Source of the DNA: CAYFZO01 sp965211995
GTDB taxonomy: Bacteria > Pseudomonadota > Gammaproteobacteria > Poriferisulfidales > Oxydemutatoraceae
NCBI GenBank assembly: GCA_965211995.1
Contig: OZ243040.1
Span: forward strand, 992,001 to 1,056,000
DNA: 64,000 nt
Reading direction: 5' to 3'
Made by a program: the position numbers and the translations under genes. The first letter of the stretch is position 1; every line of letters begins with the position of its first letter. Below, piece after piece: positions 10,128 to 22,091 of this stretch. Below the pieces are notes generated by a model that was not told where the DNA came from, searched no databases, and worked only from the letters and a program-made list of their open reading frames with translations.

Positions 10128-12452
10128 TCAAAAGCTCAGCTTGACGCCGACCCACGCCGAGACCGGGGCGCCGGGCGCGTAGTAAAGCGCCCTGTCGTCG
10201 TCGAGTTCGAGCAAGTCGCCGTCGCTCCCGAGTTCCGGCGCCTCGCCGATCAGGCCGAAGTTTTCGTAGTCCTTGTCGAACAGGTTCTCGACAAGCACAA
10301 ACGCCTCGACGTTGCCGATGCGGTAGTTCGCGCGCGCGTTGAACACCGCGTAACCGCCGACCTTGCCGAGTTGGTTGGATTCGTCGCCGCGCAGGTAACT
10401 GCCGGAAACCGCAATCATGTCGAGCCCGACCGAGAACCGGTCGGTGACCGCGTAATCGGCCGCGGCCTTGAACAGGTGATCCGGGATGCCGGGGATGTCG
10501 TCGCCTTTCTCGACGTCCGCGACGTCCGTCCCGCGCGCGTTCTCGCGCGTCTCGGCGCCGAGCGCTGCGTAATCCTCGCTGACCAGCACCTCGAAATCGT
10601 CCTCGAAGGTTGCCTCGACGTAGGTGTAGTTGAACATCCAGCTGAGCCGTTCGTGCGTGCCCGCGAGCGAGGCTTCGACGCCTCTGCGGCGGGTTTCATC
10701 CACGTTTCTGAATGAGCCGCGCGCACGGCTGGTCGTCTGCCAGACGATGTCGTCCTCGTTTTGCGTGTGGAACACGCCGAGCGACCAACTCCAGTCGTTC
10801 GGGGTCGTGCCGCGCACGCCGAACTCGACGCTGTTCGAGACGACTTCGTCGAGCGGCGGGTCGGCGAGAAACGCGTTGGGCAGGCGGCATTCCTCGTCGT
10901 CGCCCAGCACCTCGGGGCTGCACGCGAGTTCGATCGGCGTCGGCAGGCGGCTCGCTTCGCTGTAGCCGCCGTACACGTCGAGCCGCGGGTTGCGGTGATA
11001 GACCGCGCCAACGCTCCAGTTGAAACGGTCGTAATCGTGCTCGCCGTTCAACTCGGCCTGTTCGCCGCTGCGGTCGCGCAGATTGATCGTGCTGTCGTGG
11101 TAGAAGCCGGCAAGGCTGACCGTCCAGGCGTCGCCGACCGCCACAGTGTCGCCGGCGTAAATATAGACGCGCTCGACGCGCGTGCTGATATCGGTTCTGT
11201 CGTCGGGGTCGTCGCTGAACTCGCCGGTGACGGACTGCGGCCCCCGGGTCGAGCGCGTGTCCGGGTCCAGGCGGGCGAACTGCACCCGCGATGCGAACGC
11301 GCTGCGACCTTCGTAGTAGCCGGCGCCCGCGTTGAGGTCGTGATCCGCGCCGAACCGGCCGTCGAGCGGGAAATCAACCTCGAGCACGCCGCCGAGCGAT
11401 TTCTGGCCGCGGCGGCTGAGGTTGTTGAGCGCATCGCATTCGTCCCCGCCGCACAGGGGGGCGGCGTCCCCGCCTGCGTCTTCGTCCTCGGCGGCGTCAC
11501 CGTTGAACGAGTTGGTGTCGTTGTCGCGGTAATAAAGATTGCCGGACAGGCGCGTCTGCGCACCGACTCTGTAGTCACCCCTGAGCACCCACATAAACAT
11601 ATTGTTTTCGGTGATGTCGGGGGCGGTGAAAATCGCCTCCCGGTTGCCGTCGAGCAGCCCGATCGGCGACAGGCCGTTGCCGGTCAGGTCCGACGTGCCC
11701 CGGTGGTAGTTGAGCCCCAGCGTCGCTTCATCCCCGCGCCAGTCGAAACTTGCGTACAGATTCTCGGCCCAGGAGTTCGACAGGTCGCGCCAGCCCTCCT
11801 CGTAGAAGCGCTGTGCGTTGACGTAATAAGCAAAGTCGCCGCTGCTGCCGCCGCTTTCAAAGTTGCCGATGAAGCGGTCGTACGAGCCGCCCTCGGACTC
11901 GAGCGAATGTCCCGGGTGGGTGAAGCCGTTCTTCATCTCGAGCACCACCGCGCCGCCGAGCGTATTCAGCCCGTACAGCGGGTTGGAGCCGCTGAGCAAA
12001 CTCATGCCGGCAACCGCGTTCAGCGGCACCAAGTCCCAGTTTACGGTGTCGCCGAGGGGTTCATTGAGACGCACGCCGTTTTGGTAAATCGCCATCCCTA
12101 TCGGCAGACCAAGCAACGGCGACGCGGCGAAACCGCGATAGTAAAGATCCACTTGCAGCGGGTTGCCCTGCGCCGAGTTGACGTGCACGCCGCCGAAATA
12201 GCGGTTGAGATAACCGGAAACGTCGGGGCTGCCGCTGTTTGCGAGTTCTTCGCCGCCGACGCTTTGGATGCGTCCGGGAAAATCGCGCGCGTCAAGGTCG
12301 TCCGGGCGCACCGGCGTCGTGCCGATAACGATGACCTTCTCAACGTCGCCGGACTGTGCCGGAGCCGGCGGGGCAGCGCCGAGAAAAACCGCAAGCAGGA
12401 CGCAGTACAGGGGCAACGCGGCCGCGGCCTTGCGTTGGTCAGGTGCTTTCAT
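10128..12452 (-). CDS. TonB-dependent outer-membrane receptor
   Basis: TonB-dependent receptors import scarce ligands (iron or other metal chelates, cobalamin, sugars) across the outer membrane using TonB energy. The 774-residue product has a signal peptide (ending near APPAPAQ), a plug domain with VSGYLNRYFGGVHVNSAQGN, YYRGFAASPLLGLPIGM and LSGSNPLYGLNTLGGAV, then a 22-strand barrel. The plug is followed by NLFDKDYENFG near the end and a final aromatic residue (VKLSF). A loop near residue 330 is very acidic and has two cysteine motifs (PLCGGDECD). The substrate is not shown by the sequence. Receptors of this general type serve lanthanide uptake in some methylotrophs, which would fit the PQQ genes, but this is speculation. 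No riboswitch is evident upstream. Confidence 0.92.
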   Translation of the reverse strand: MKAPDQRKAAAALPLYCVLLAVFLGAAPPAPAQSGDVEKVIVIGTTPVRPDDLDARDFPGRIQSVGGEELANSGSPDVSGYLNRYFGGVHVNSAQGNPLQVDLYYRGFAASPLLGLPIGMAIYQNGVRLNEPLGDTVNWDLVPLNAVAGMSLLSGSNPLYGLNTLGGAVVLEMKNGFTHPGHSLESEGGSYDRFIGNFESGGSSGDFAYYVNAQRFYEEGWRDLSNSWAENLYASFDWRGDEATLGLNYHRGTSDLTGNGLSPIGLLDGNREAIFTAPDITENNMFMWVLRGDYRVGAQTRLSGNLYYRDNDTNSFNGDAAEDEDAGGDAAPLCGGDECDALNNLSRRGQKSLGGVLEVDFPLDGRFGADHDLNAGAGYYEGRSAFASRVQFARLDPDTRSTRGPQSVTGEFSDDPDDRTDISTRVERVYIYAGDTVAVGDAWTVSLAGFYHDSTINLRDRSGEQAELNGEHDYDRFNWSVGAVYHRNPRLDVYGGYSEASRLPTPIELACSPEVLGDDEECRLPNAFLADPPLDEVVSNSVEFGVRGTTPNDWSWSLGVFHTQNEDDIVWQTTSRARGSFRNVDETRRRGVEASLAGTHERLSWMFNYTYVEATFEDDFEVLVSEDYAALGAETRENARGTDVADVEKGDDIPGIPDHLFKAAADYAVTDRFSVGLDMIAVSGSYLRGDESNQLGKVGGYAVFNARANYRIGNVEAFVLVENLFDKDYENFGLIGEAPELGSDGDLLELDDDRALYYAPGAPVSAWVGVKLSF

Positions 12453-12641
12453 GATGGTTTCGGCCTCTTGTTTTCAGGAGGCGTCACTGTTCCTTAAAGG
12501 GCGGAAGTTTATTATCTCTCCCCTCAAAATAAAGCACCTGCGGGCGAGCAGGAACAGCCGGATACCGGCGCACAGGACGCGGGTGCCAGTGATGCCGACG
12601 GGTGTTGCGCGCGCGGCCTCGCAACGACCTTGAATTAAAAA

Positions 12642-12759
12642 GCCCGGCGGTGACCTACTCTCGCACGGGGAGACCCCGCACTACCATCGGCGATGCGCTG
12701 TTTCACTTCCGAGTTCGGAATGGGATCGGGTGGTTCAAACGCTCTGTGGCCGCCGGGCA
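12642..12759 (-). rRNA. rrf: 5S ribosomal RNA
   Basis: The minus strand carries a full 5S sequence: it begins TGCCCGGCGGCC and ends with the complementary GGTCACCGCCGGGC, forming helix I. The conserved CCGAACTCGGAAGTGAAAC loop lies in the middle. It follows the 23S gene by about 100 bp, and a run of five T follows its end. Confidence 0.96.
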
Positions 12760-12858
12760 AACCGGTACGCCCGCCACGGCGGCGGGCTTCGTTCATTTAA
12801 AAAAATAATCAGGGACACATCGGAAAAGCGCTTTGCGTCAAATTGCTTGAGTGTTATA

Positions 12859-15742
<2,884 letters not shown>

Positions 15743-15861
15743 ATATAACCTCAAGCAACCTGACGGCTGCGCGAGGCTCGTGATCGTTTCACGCCTATAA
15801 GCGCTTTTTCTCGATGCAGTCCCTGATTTTCAAAAAACGACCGCGGCATAGATCCGCGGCC

Positions 15862-15937
15862 TGGTGGAGCCAGGGAGGATCGAACTCCCGACCTCCTGCA
15901 TGCAAAGCAGGCGCTCTCCCGGCTGAGCTATGGCCCC
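15862..15937 (-). tRNA. tRNA-Ala (anticodon TGC)
   Basis: A 76-base cloverleaf with encoded CCA: acceptor GGGGCCA at the 5' end, D-loop AGCTCAGCCGGGAGAGC, anticodon loop CTTTGCATG with TGC, and T-loop GTTCGATCC. It is the usual spacer tRNA next to 23S. A CCGCGG inverted pair lies between it and 23S at about 15841-15859. Confidence 0.97.
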
Positions 15938-16026
15938 TTAAATCTCAATTCCAAGGTCCCGGCGGCGAGGTCCAAACTCGGGGGGCGACGCAGACATCGC
16001 CTCAACAACGAATCAGCGGCTCAGTC

Positions 16027-16103
<77 letters not shown>

Positions 16104-16143
16104 GTCTGAGCGGTTGCCTGCCGGGCACCTGTGCTCAATGAGA

Positions 16144-16159
16144 AGCGGACCTAAGTCCG
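16144..16159. other. Hairpin in the leader of the 16S-less rRNA operon
   Basis: The palindrome GCGGACCTAAGTCCGC forms a 6-bp stem with a 4-base loop, between the promoter and tRNA-Ile. It has no T-run, so it is more likely a processing or structural element than a terminator. Confidence 0.4.
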
Positions 16160-16222
16160 CCCCAACACGGCATCTTAAAAAACGGCGTCGCAAACTCTTT
16201 CAGAGGCGGACACAAGAGGCGG

Positions 16223-16252
16223 ATTGTAGCCTATCCGGACACCGCAGGTCAA
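16223..16252 (-). promoter_or_regulatory. Promoter of the tRNA-Ile/tRNA-Ala/23S/5S operon
   Basis: On the minus strand, TTGACC (16252-16247) and TACAAT (16228-16223) are separated by 18 bp, a strong sigma-70 match. The predicted start is near 16216, about 110 bases before tRNA-Ile. This explains how the operon can be transcribed with no 16S gene. The remaining 16253-16619 has no gene that I can support. Confidence 0.65.
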
Positions 16253-16619
16253 TTCCGTGTACGAGTCCATCACATACGGCACTCCCTGTAGCAGCAGAGA
16301 TTGTGCGGCAGACCGCAGCGACCGCGCCGGGTGAAGCACCCGGTGTTGCAAAACACCACTCGACCGGTGCCCGGCTGAATCCGTCCACGCCGGTGAACGG
16401 CCACGCCTCGCGGCAGTCAACGAACGACGCCTGCGGTGTGCGGTTGAACCGCTCGCGCGGTGACCGGTATGCTGGATTTGCAAGGTCTCTCCTCCGGCCT
16501 GGAGAAGTGCCTCCTGCTTCTGAACTTCCACACGTGTCGTCCGGCGGACTTTCGCGAAAATGGCGGTCTTTCCCCGTTGCAGTTTGTTTTATCGGGCTGA
16601 AAGGCGCAATCCCGCCGCG

Positions 16620-17129
16620 TCATATTTCACTGATTTTCCGCTTCTGCGGGGACAGATTTTCGAGCAAGGCCGCACCCGCGTCGCTCCGGGCTTCGGCTTG
16701 AATGACGCGCCCGGCGTCGGCGAACAAAAAGCGCAAGGCGACGTCGGGCGCAGGCAATCTTGAAGCGTTTCCGGCCACGTTCTCGGGCCACTCGATCAGG
16801 CAGATGCTGCACTCGTCAAAGTAATCCGCGCCGAGCGCCTCGAATTCACGCGCGCCGCCGAGCCGGTACAGATCGAAATGCAGCACGTTGAACGCGCCTG
16901 CCTCGTAGGTTTCGAGCAAGGTGTAGGTCGGGCTTTTTACGTGCCCCCGATAGCCGAGAGCGCGGATGAAGCCGCGGCTGAAAGTGGTCTTGCCGCTGCC
17001 GAGATCGCCCGCAAGCCACAAGCTCAGCGGCGCCGACGCTTGCGCGGCGAACGCTGCGCCGACGACTTCGGTGTGCGCGGCGTCGTTGGCCTCGAACGAA
17101 AGCTTATTCAACGCCCTTTCGATCTTCAA
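16620..17129 (-). CDS. tsaE: tRNA threonylcarbamoyladenosine ATPase TsaE
   Basis: TsaE (YjeE) is the ATPase that works with TsaB and TsaD to make N6-threonylcarbamoyladenosine at position 37 of ANN-decoding tRNAs. The 169-residue product has Walker A GDLGSGKTTFSRGF, then YRGHVKSPTYTLLETYE and the Walker B-like HFDLYRLGG. The WPENVAG motif near residue 119 is also typical (IEWPE). The start is a TTG immediately after the TGA of nnr, so the two are probably translated together. The last 35 residues are less conserved. It is the standard nnr-tsaE pair of gammaproteobacteria, next to divergent queG. Confidence 0.94.
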   Translation of the reverse strand: MKIERALNKLSFEANDAAHTEVVGAAFAAQASAPLSLWLAGDLGSGKTTFSRGFIRALGYRGHVKSPTYTLLETYEAGAFNVLHFDLYRLGGAREFEALGADYFDECSICLIEWPENVAGNASRLPAPDVALRFLFADAGRVIQAEARSDAGAALLENLSPQKRKISEI

Positions 17130-18629
17130 TCAATCGGCAGCCGGGGAGTTCACGCAGTCACGCACGTGCGGCATCAAATCGGCGGCGACAAGCCCGCGCG
17201 GCGCGGCGCCCGCGGCACGGTCGCCGGCTTCGGCATGGAGGCACGCGCCGAGTTCCGCCGCCGCACGCAGGGACAAGCCTTGCGCAAGCAGCGCCGCGAC
17301 GATGCCGCTCAACACGTCGCCCATGCCCGCGGTCGCCATGCCCGCGTTGCCGCCGGCGCACACCGAAGTCCCCTCGCTCGAATGGATCAGAGTCCCGCTC
17401 CCCTTGAGAATGCACACGCCGCCGAAGCGCGCGACGATCCGCTCGGCGGCAGCGAAGCGGTCGGCGCCGACAGCGGCACCCAGAAGTTTCGCCGCTTCGC
17501 CCGGGTGCGGCGTCAGTATCCACCGCTCCGAGCGCGCAGGCTCGGCGGCGAGCAAGTTCAACGCGTCGGCGTCCACCACTTTCGGGCGGCGCGACTCGAG
17601 CACTTTCATCATCAGCGCCCGCCCCCAGCCGCCGCAACCGAGTCCCGGCCCGACCACGATGACGTCGGCACACTTGAGCAAAGCGTCGAGTTTGCCCCGC
17701 GCGGGGGCGTCCGTGGAAACGCCATGCGCCATTAACATCGGACAGCCCGCAACGATCGCAGCGACGTTTTCGGGCGCCGCCGCGACGCTGACTTTCCCGG
17801 CGCCGGCACGCAACGCCGCTTCGCCCGCGAGCCGTGCGGCGCCCGCCATACCGGAGGCGCCGCCGACCACGAGCACGTGGCCAAAGTCTCCCTTGTGCAC
17901 GTTTGCGCGCCGCCGCGGCAAGCGCACGGGCAGACCGTCAAAACCGGCCAGCCGTGCGGCGGGCTCGATCTCGGCGAGCAAGTCGGAATTGGCGCCGAGG
18001 TCGTCGAATACGATCTCACCGCAGCAGTCGCGGCCCCAGCCTGTGTACATCCCGCGCTTGCGCGCAACGAAAGTGACGGTTGCATCGGCGCATACCGCTT
18101 GGGGGCGCATCGCACCGGTGTCGGCGTCGAGTCCCGAAGGCACATCCACCGCGAGCACCGGCGCCGGGCATTCGTTAATTGCAACGACCCAGCGGAGCGC
18201 TTCACCGCCGAGCGGGCGGCTCAGGCCGGTGCCGAACAAGGCGTCGACGACGACGTCGGCGGCGACGTCGGCAATGGCGGCGGCGTCCGCCGGGAGGGCG
18301 CCCGCCGCGGCGCCGGCGGCGGCGAGATAGTCCCGCTTCGCCTGCCCTGCATCGCTGCCGGCATCCCCTGCGGCCTCACCGCCGAGTTGCCGGACGCGCA
18401 CCTCGTAGCCCGCACCAAGCAGCAGACGCGCGAGCACGTAGCCGTCGCCACCGTTGTTGCCCGCGCCGCACAACAGCGCGACCGACCTCGCCCGCGGCCA
18501 CCGTGCAGCGAGCACGTCGCAGCAGGCGCGCCCCGCACGGCACATCAACTCATAGCCTGAAATCGGCGTGCGCTCGATCACCAGCGCATCAAGCGCCTTG
18601 GTTTGTCGTGAAGTGAACAGGTTCATCAC
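17130..18629 (-). CDS. nnr: Bifunctional NAD(P)H-hydrate repair enzyme
   Basis: Nnr repairs damaged (hydrated) NADH and NADPH: the N-terminal domain epimerises the R to the S form, and the C-terminal domain dehydrates the S form using ADP. The 499-residue product has both. The epimerase half (YjeF_N) contains LCGAGNNGGDGYVLARLL and VDALFGTGLSRPLGG, with DVPSGLDADTG. The dehydratase half has VVGGASGMAGAARLAGEAAL, WILTPHPGEAAKLLG and the nucleotide-binding GNAGMATAGMGDVLSG. It lies upstream of tsaE and divergent from queG, as in E. coli. Start ATG at 18629 or the next codon. Confidence 0.96.
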   Translation of the reverse strand: MMNLFTSRQTKALDALVIERTPISGYELMCRAGRACCDVLAARWPRARSVALLCGAGNNGGDGYVLARLLLGAGYEVRVRQLGGEAAGDAGSDAGQAKRDYLAAAGAAAGALPADAAAIADVAADVVVDALFGTGLSRPLGGEALRWVVAINECPAPVLAVDVPSGLDADTGAMRPQAVCADATVTFVARKRGMYTGWGRDCCGEIVFDDLGANSDLLAEIEPAARLAGFDGLPVRLPRRRANVHKGDFGHVLVVGGASGMAGAARLAGEAALRAGAGKVSVAAAPENVAAIVAGCPMLMAHGVSTDAPARGKLDALLKCADVIVVGPGLGCGGWGRALMMKVLESRRPKVVDADALNLLAAEPARSERWILTPHPGEAAKLLGAAVGADRFAAAERIVARFGGVCILKGSGTLIHSSEGTSVCAGGNAGMATAGMGDVLSGIVAALLAQGLSLRAAAELGACLHAEAGDRAAGAAPRGLVAADLMPHVRDCVNSPAAD

Positions 18630-18672
18630 TCAAAGCGTCGGGCGGATTATCACCGGGCTTTCACGGGATCTT

Positions 18673-18678
18673 TATAAT
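18673..18678 (+). promoter_or_regulatory. Candidate -10 box of queG
   Basis: A perfect TATAAT lies 45 bp before the chosen queG start, in the nnr/queG divergent region. The -35 region is not recognisable. Confidence 0.35.
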
Positions 18679-18717
18679 GGCATAAACGCCCCGTTATTCC
18701 GATGCCGCCTCAACTCA

Positions 18718-19803
18718 ATGCCCCTCAACTCAATGCCGATGAACCCCCCCGCCGCCCTCGATGGCCTTGCCGCGCGCATCGCCCGCTGGGCGAAACAACT
18801 GGGGTTTGACGCGACCGGCATCAGCCACACCGACCTCGGCGCACACGAAGCGCATCTGCTGCGTTGGCTCGGCGCAGGCATGCACGGAGACATGGACTAC
18901 ATGGAGCGCCACGGCACGAAACGCGCGCGCCCGCGGGAACTCGCGCCGGGTACGGCCAGCATTATCTCGGTGCGGATGCCGTATCTGTCCGCGGACGCCG
19001 CCGACGCCGAAGCAACAATCGCCGACCCCGACGCGGCTTATATCGCACGCTACGCATGCGGGCGCGACTACCACAAACTAATGCGCAAAAAACTGCAAAA
19101 ACTCGCGGTGCGGATAGAGCGGGAGATCGGGCCGTTCGGCTATCGCGCATTCGTTGACAGCGCGCCGGTGCTCGAGAAAGCGGTCGCCGCACAGGCCGGA
19201 CTGGGGTGGATCGGCAAACACACGGTGCTGATTGATCGCAACGCCGGCTCGTGGTTTTTCCTCGGGGAGTTGTTCACCGACCTGCCGCTTCCGGCGTCGG
19301 CGCCGGTGCAAAATCACTGCGGCGAATGCCAACGCTGCATCGAGGTGTGCCCGACCAATGCAATCGTCGCGCCGTACCGCCTCGACGCGCGGCGGTGCAT
19401 CGCCTATCTGACGATCGAGTTAAAGGGAAGCATCCCGGTCGAACTGCGTCCGTTGATCGGCAACCGCGTGTTCGGTTGCGACGACTGCCAACTCTTCTGC
19501 CCGTGGAACCGGTTCGCGAAAACCGCCGAAGACCCCGACTTCAACCCGCGGCACGGACTGGACCGCGCTACTTTGCTCGAGTTGTTTGCGTGGAGCGAAG
19601 CCGACTTCGAGCGGCGTACCGCAGGTTCGGCAATCCGCCGGCTCGGCTACGAACGCTGGCTCAGGAATCTCGCGGTCGGCCTCGGCAACTGCGGCGGCGG
19701 CGGCCGCGTGACCGCGGCGCTGCGTGAAAGGGCCGACCACCCCTCGCCGCTGGTGCGCGAACACGTCGCATGGGCGCTGCAGCGCCACACCGCCTGCGGT
19801 TAA
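18718..19803 (+). CDS. queG: Epoxyqueuosine reductase
   Basis: QueG is the cobalamin- and [4Fe-4S]-dependent enzyme that reduces epoxyqueuosine to queuosine in tRNA, the last step of the pathway. The 361-residue product has the N-terminal LGFDATGISHTDLGAHEAHL, then the substrate-binding core DYHKLMRKKLQKLA and GWIGKHTVLIDRNAGSWFFL. Two ferredoxin-type clusters follow: CGECQRCIEVCPTNAI and CDDCQLFCPWN. A C-terminal HEAT-like segment ends at REHVAWALQRHTACG. The start is unclear: ATGs at 18718, 18733 and 18739 are in frame, and a 15-bp tandem duplication (CCTCAACTCAATGCC twice) produces the first two. The 3' end is the head of a 109-bp tandem array. Confidence 0.95.
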   Translation: MPLNSMPMNPPAALDGLAARIARWAKQLGFDATGISHTDLGAHEAHLLRWLGAGMHGDMDYMERHGTKRARPRELAPGTASIISVRMPYLSADAADAEATIADPDAAYIARYACGRDYHKLMRKKLQKLAVRIEREIGPFGYRAFVDSAPVLEKAVAAQAGLGWIGKHTVLIDRNAGSWFFLGELFTDLPLPASAPVQNHCGECQRCIEVCPTNAIVAPYRLDARRCIAYLTIELKGSIPVELRPLIGNRVFGCDDCQLFCPWNRFAKTAEDPDFNPRHGLDRATLLELFAWSEADFERRTAGSAIRRLGYERWLRNLAVGLGNCGGGGRVTAALRERADHPSPLVREHVAWALQRHTACG

Positions 19804-20490
19804 AGCGCCCGCTCAGGCCGTGCCTTGAGCCGTGTGCGAGGGCTGACCATCGCCGCCGCCAATGCGCGAACACATCGCATAAGCGCTGCAACGCCGCAAC
19901 GCCCGCGGCTAAAGCGCCCGCTTAGTCCGCGCCTTGAGCCGTGCGCGAGAGCGAACCACCACCGCCGCCAATGCGCGAACACATCGCATAAGTGCTGCAA
20001 CGCCACACCGCCTGCGGCTAACACGCCCGCTCAGTCCGCAAGTCGAATCGTGCGCGAGGGCTAGCCGCTCCCTCTGCCAATACGCGAACACGTCGCATGG
20101 GCACTGCAACGCCGCACCGCCTGCGGCTAAAGCCCCTGCTCAGTCCGCGCCTCAAGCCCGTGTGCGAGGGCCGGCTACCCCTCACCGGCACGCACGCGTC
20201 GCATAAGTGTTGCAACGCCACACCGCCTGCGGTTAAAGCGCCCGCTCAGTCCGTGCCTCGAGCCGTGCGCGAGAGCGAACCCCCGCCGCTGCCAATGCGC
20301 GAACACATCGCATAAGTGTTGCAACGCCACACCGCCTGCGGCTAAAGCGCCCGCTCAGTCCGCGCCTCAAGCCGTGTGCGAGGGCCGGCTACCCCTCACC
20401 GGCACGCGAGCGCGTCGCATAAGCGCTGCAACGCCACACCGCCTAGCCACGGCGCAAGCGCTCGCTCAGTCCGCGCGTCGAGCCGTCGAG
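19722..20490. repeat. 109-bp tandem array between convergent queG and pgi
   Basis: About seven units with a period of 109 bp (one of 106). Each contains a decayed copy of the queG 3' end (...GCGCGAACACGTCGCAT..., with CACACCGCCTGCGG and a stop triplet at positions 19801, 19910, 20019, 20128, 20234 and 20343) followed by a short stretch like the pgi 3' end (CGCCCGCTCAGTCCGCGCCT). Unit 1 carries the real end of queG and the last unit the real end of pgi. The copies differ from each other by many substitutions, so the array is not recent. Open frames inside it are by-products. Confidence 0.92.
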
Positions 20491-21999
20491 ATCACTTTCC
20501 CGGCCGGACAACAAGCCGGCGGCCAGACGCTTGCCGAGTTCGACGCCCCATTGGTCGAATGGATTGATATTCCAGATCGTCGCCTGCACAAAGACCTTGT
20601 GCTCGTACAGCGCAAGCAGCAGGCCGAGCGTAAACGGAGACAACTCGTCCAGCACCAGCGCGTTGCTCGGCTGATTGCCGGGGTTGCGCCGATGCGCGTC
20701 GCCCGCCCCGTCGTCGCCGCACATCAATGCCCGGGTCTGCGCCAGAAAGTTCGCACGCAGGAGGTCGTCGCCGGGAGACGCCGCGCGCGCGCTTTTCGCA
20801 ACAATGATGAAATCCGACGGCACCAAGCGCCCGCCCTGGTGCAGCAACTGATAAAACGCGTGCTGGCCCTCGAGGCCCGACTTGCCCCAGACGACGGGCG
20901 CCGTCGCGTAAGCCAGCGCGCGGCCGTCGCAGTCCACCGACTTGCCGTTGCTTTCCATCTCCAGTTGCTGCAGGTAGTCCGGCAGCCGTTCGAGCGCATA
21001 GTCGTAAGGCAACACCGCGCGGCTGCCCGCGCCGCAAAAATTGACGTACCAAACATCCAGCAGCGCGAGGATCACCGGCATATTGGACGCCAGCGGCGTC
21101 TGCGCAAAATGCACGTCCATGCTGCGCGCGCCGGCCAGCAACTCTTCGAAACACTCGCTGCCGAGCAACACCGCGAGCGGCAGACCGGCCGCCGACCACA
21201 GCGAGAAGCGCCCGCCGACGTCGCGCCACAACTTGAGCACGCGGTCCGCAGAGATGCCGAACCGCGCCGCGGCATCGGCGTTCGCGGTGATCGCCAGGAA
21301 ATGCTTGCGCCACGCTTGATCGTCGCCGCAGCGGCGGTTGATCCAATCCTTCGCGCACTCGGCGTTGACCAAAGTCTCCCGCGTCGCAAACGTCTTGGAA
21401 ATGACCACGAACAGAGTGCGCTCTGGATCCACTTGCTCGAGCACTTCGGACATCCGGCGCGGATCGGCGCCGGCGACAAAGAAAACGCGAAAATCCCCGC
21501 GCGCCAAATGCGCCAACGCGTGGCAGGCCATCGCCGGGCCGAGATGCGAGCCGCCGATGCCGATGCCGACGACGTCGCGGAACGGCTTGCCGCTGAAGCC
21601 CGTGCGCCGCCCCGTGCGGAGGTCCTCGCACATCCCATACAGGCGCGCCTTGTCCGCGGCCGCCTCGCCGGTCCTGCCCGCCGCCGCCGCGGGGCCGTGT
21701 CCGTCGTCGCGCAGCACCGGGTGCAGCGCGGGCCGCGCCTCGCTGGTGTTGACCGGTTCGCCGCGAAACAACCGGTCGCGCCGGCCTTCGACGTCGGCCG
21801 CGCGCGCAAGTTCGACCAGCAATTCAAGCGTGACGCCGGTGACGCGGTTCTTCGAGTAGTCGAGCAGCAGGCCCGCGTGTTCGCATGAGAATTTTTGGAA
21901 CCGTTGCGGGTCGGCGGAAAACAAGTCACGTATTTGCAAACCCGGCGTCCGCTCGAAGTGAACTTGCAATTTTTTCCAAATTAAACTTTCGTTGATCAT
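20443..21999 (-). CDS. pgi: Glucose-6-phosphate isomerase
   Basis: Pgi interconverts glucose 6-phosphate and fructose 6-phosphate. The 518-residue product shows GIGGSHLGP near residue 145, VVISKTFATRETLVNAE, the catalytic GRFSLWSAAGLP region, QLEMESNGKSV and GKSGLEGQHAFYQLLHQG, with INPFDQWGVELGKRLA near the end. The length is slightly short of E. coli Pgi (549), mainly at the N-terminus. It is convergent with queG; its last dozen codons lie inside the tandem array, so the C-terminus (STRGLSERLRRG) is shared with the repeat unit. It supplies fructose 6-phosphate to the PPi-PFK encoded at 42.8 kb. Confidence 0.97.
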   Translation of the reverse strand: MINESLIWKKLQVHFERTPGLQIRDLFSADPQRFQKFSCEHAGLLLDYSKNRVTGVTLELLVELARAADVEGRRDRLFRGEPVNTSEARPALHPVLRDDGHGPAAAAGRTGEAAADKARLYGMCEDLRTGRRTGFSGKPFRDVVGIGIGGSHLGPAMACHALAHLARGDFRVFFVAGADPRRMSEVLEQVDPERTLFVVISKTFATRETLVNAECAKDWINRRCGDDQAWRKHFLAITANADAAARFGISADRVLKLWRDVGGRFSLWSAAGLPLAVLLGSECFEELLAGARSMDVHFAQTPLASNMPVILALLDVWYVNFCGAGSRAVLPYDYALERLPDYLQQLEMESNGKSVDCDGRALAYATAPVVWGKSGLEGQHAFYQLLHQGGRLVPSDFIIVAKSARAASPGDDLLRANFLAQTRALMCGDDGAGDAHRRNPGNQPSNALVLDELSPFTLGLLLALYEHKVFVQATIWNINPFDQWGVELGKRLAAGLLSGRESDLDGSTRGLSERLRRG

Positions 22000-22091
22000 C
22001 TTGTCGGCGAACCGCCGTGTAAACGCCTATCTTAAGGCAAAGCCGGGATTTGCTAAAATAGCAGGTTTGCCTTAACCATGTTGCAAACATT

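Noticed and set aside
12453..12641. Riboswitch before the TonB receptor
   Set aside because: No cobalamin or thiamine riboswitch motifs are visible on the minus strand.
19825..20315. Several 60-90 codon frames in the queG/pgi array
   Set aside because: They arise from the repeat unit read in different frames and lack start signals.
19722..20490. CRISPR-like interpretation of the 109-bp array
   Set aside because: The units have no short constant repeat with unique spacers; the whole unit is repeated and gene-derived.
20374..21888. 504-codon plus-strand frame opposite pgi
   Set aside because: Shadow of pgi.
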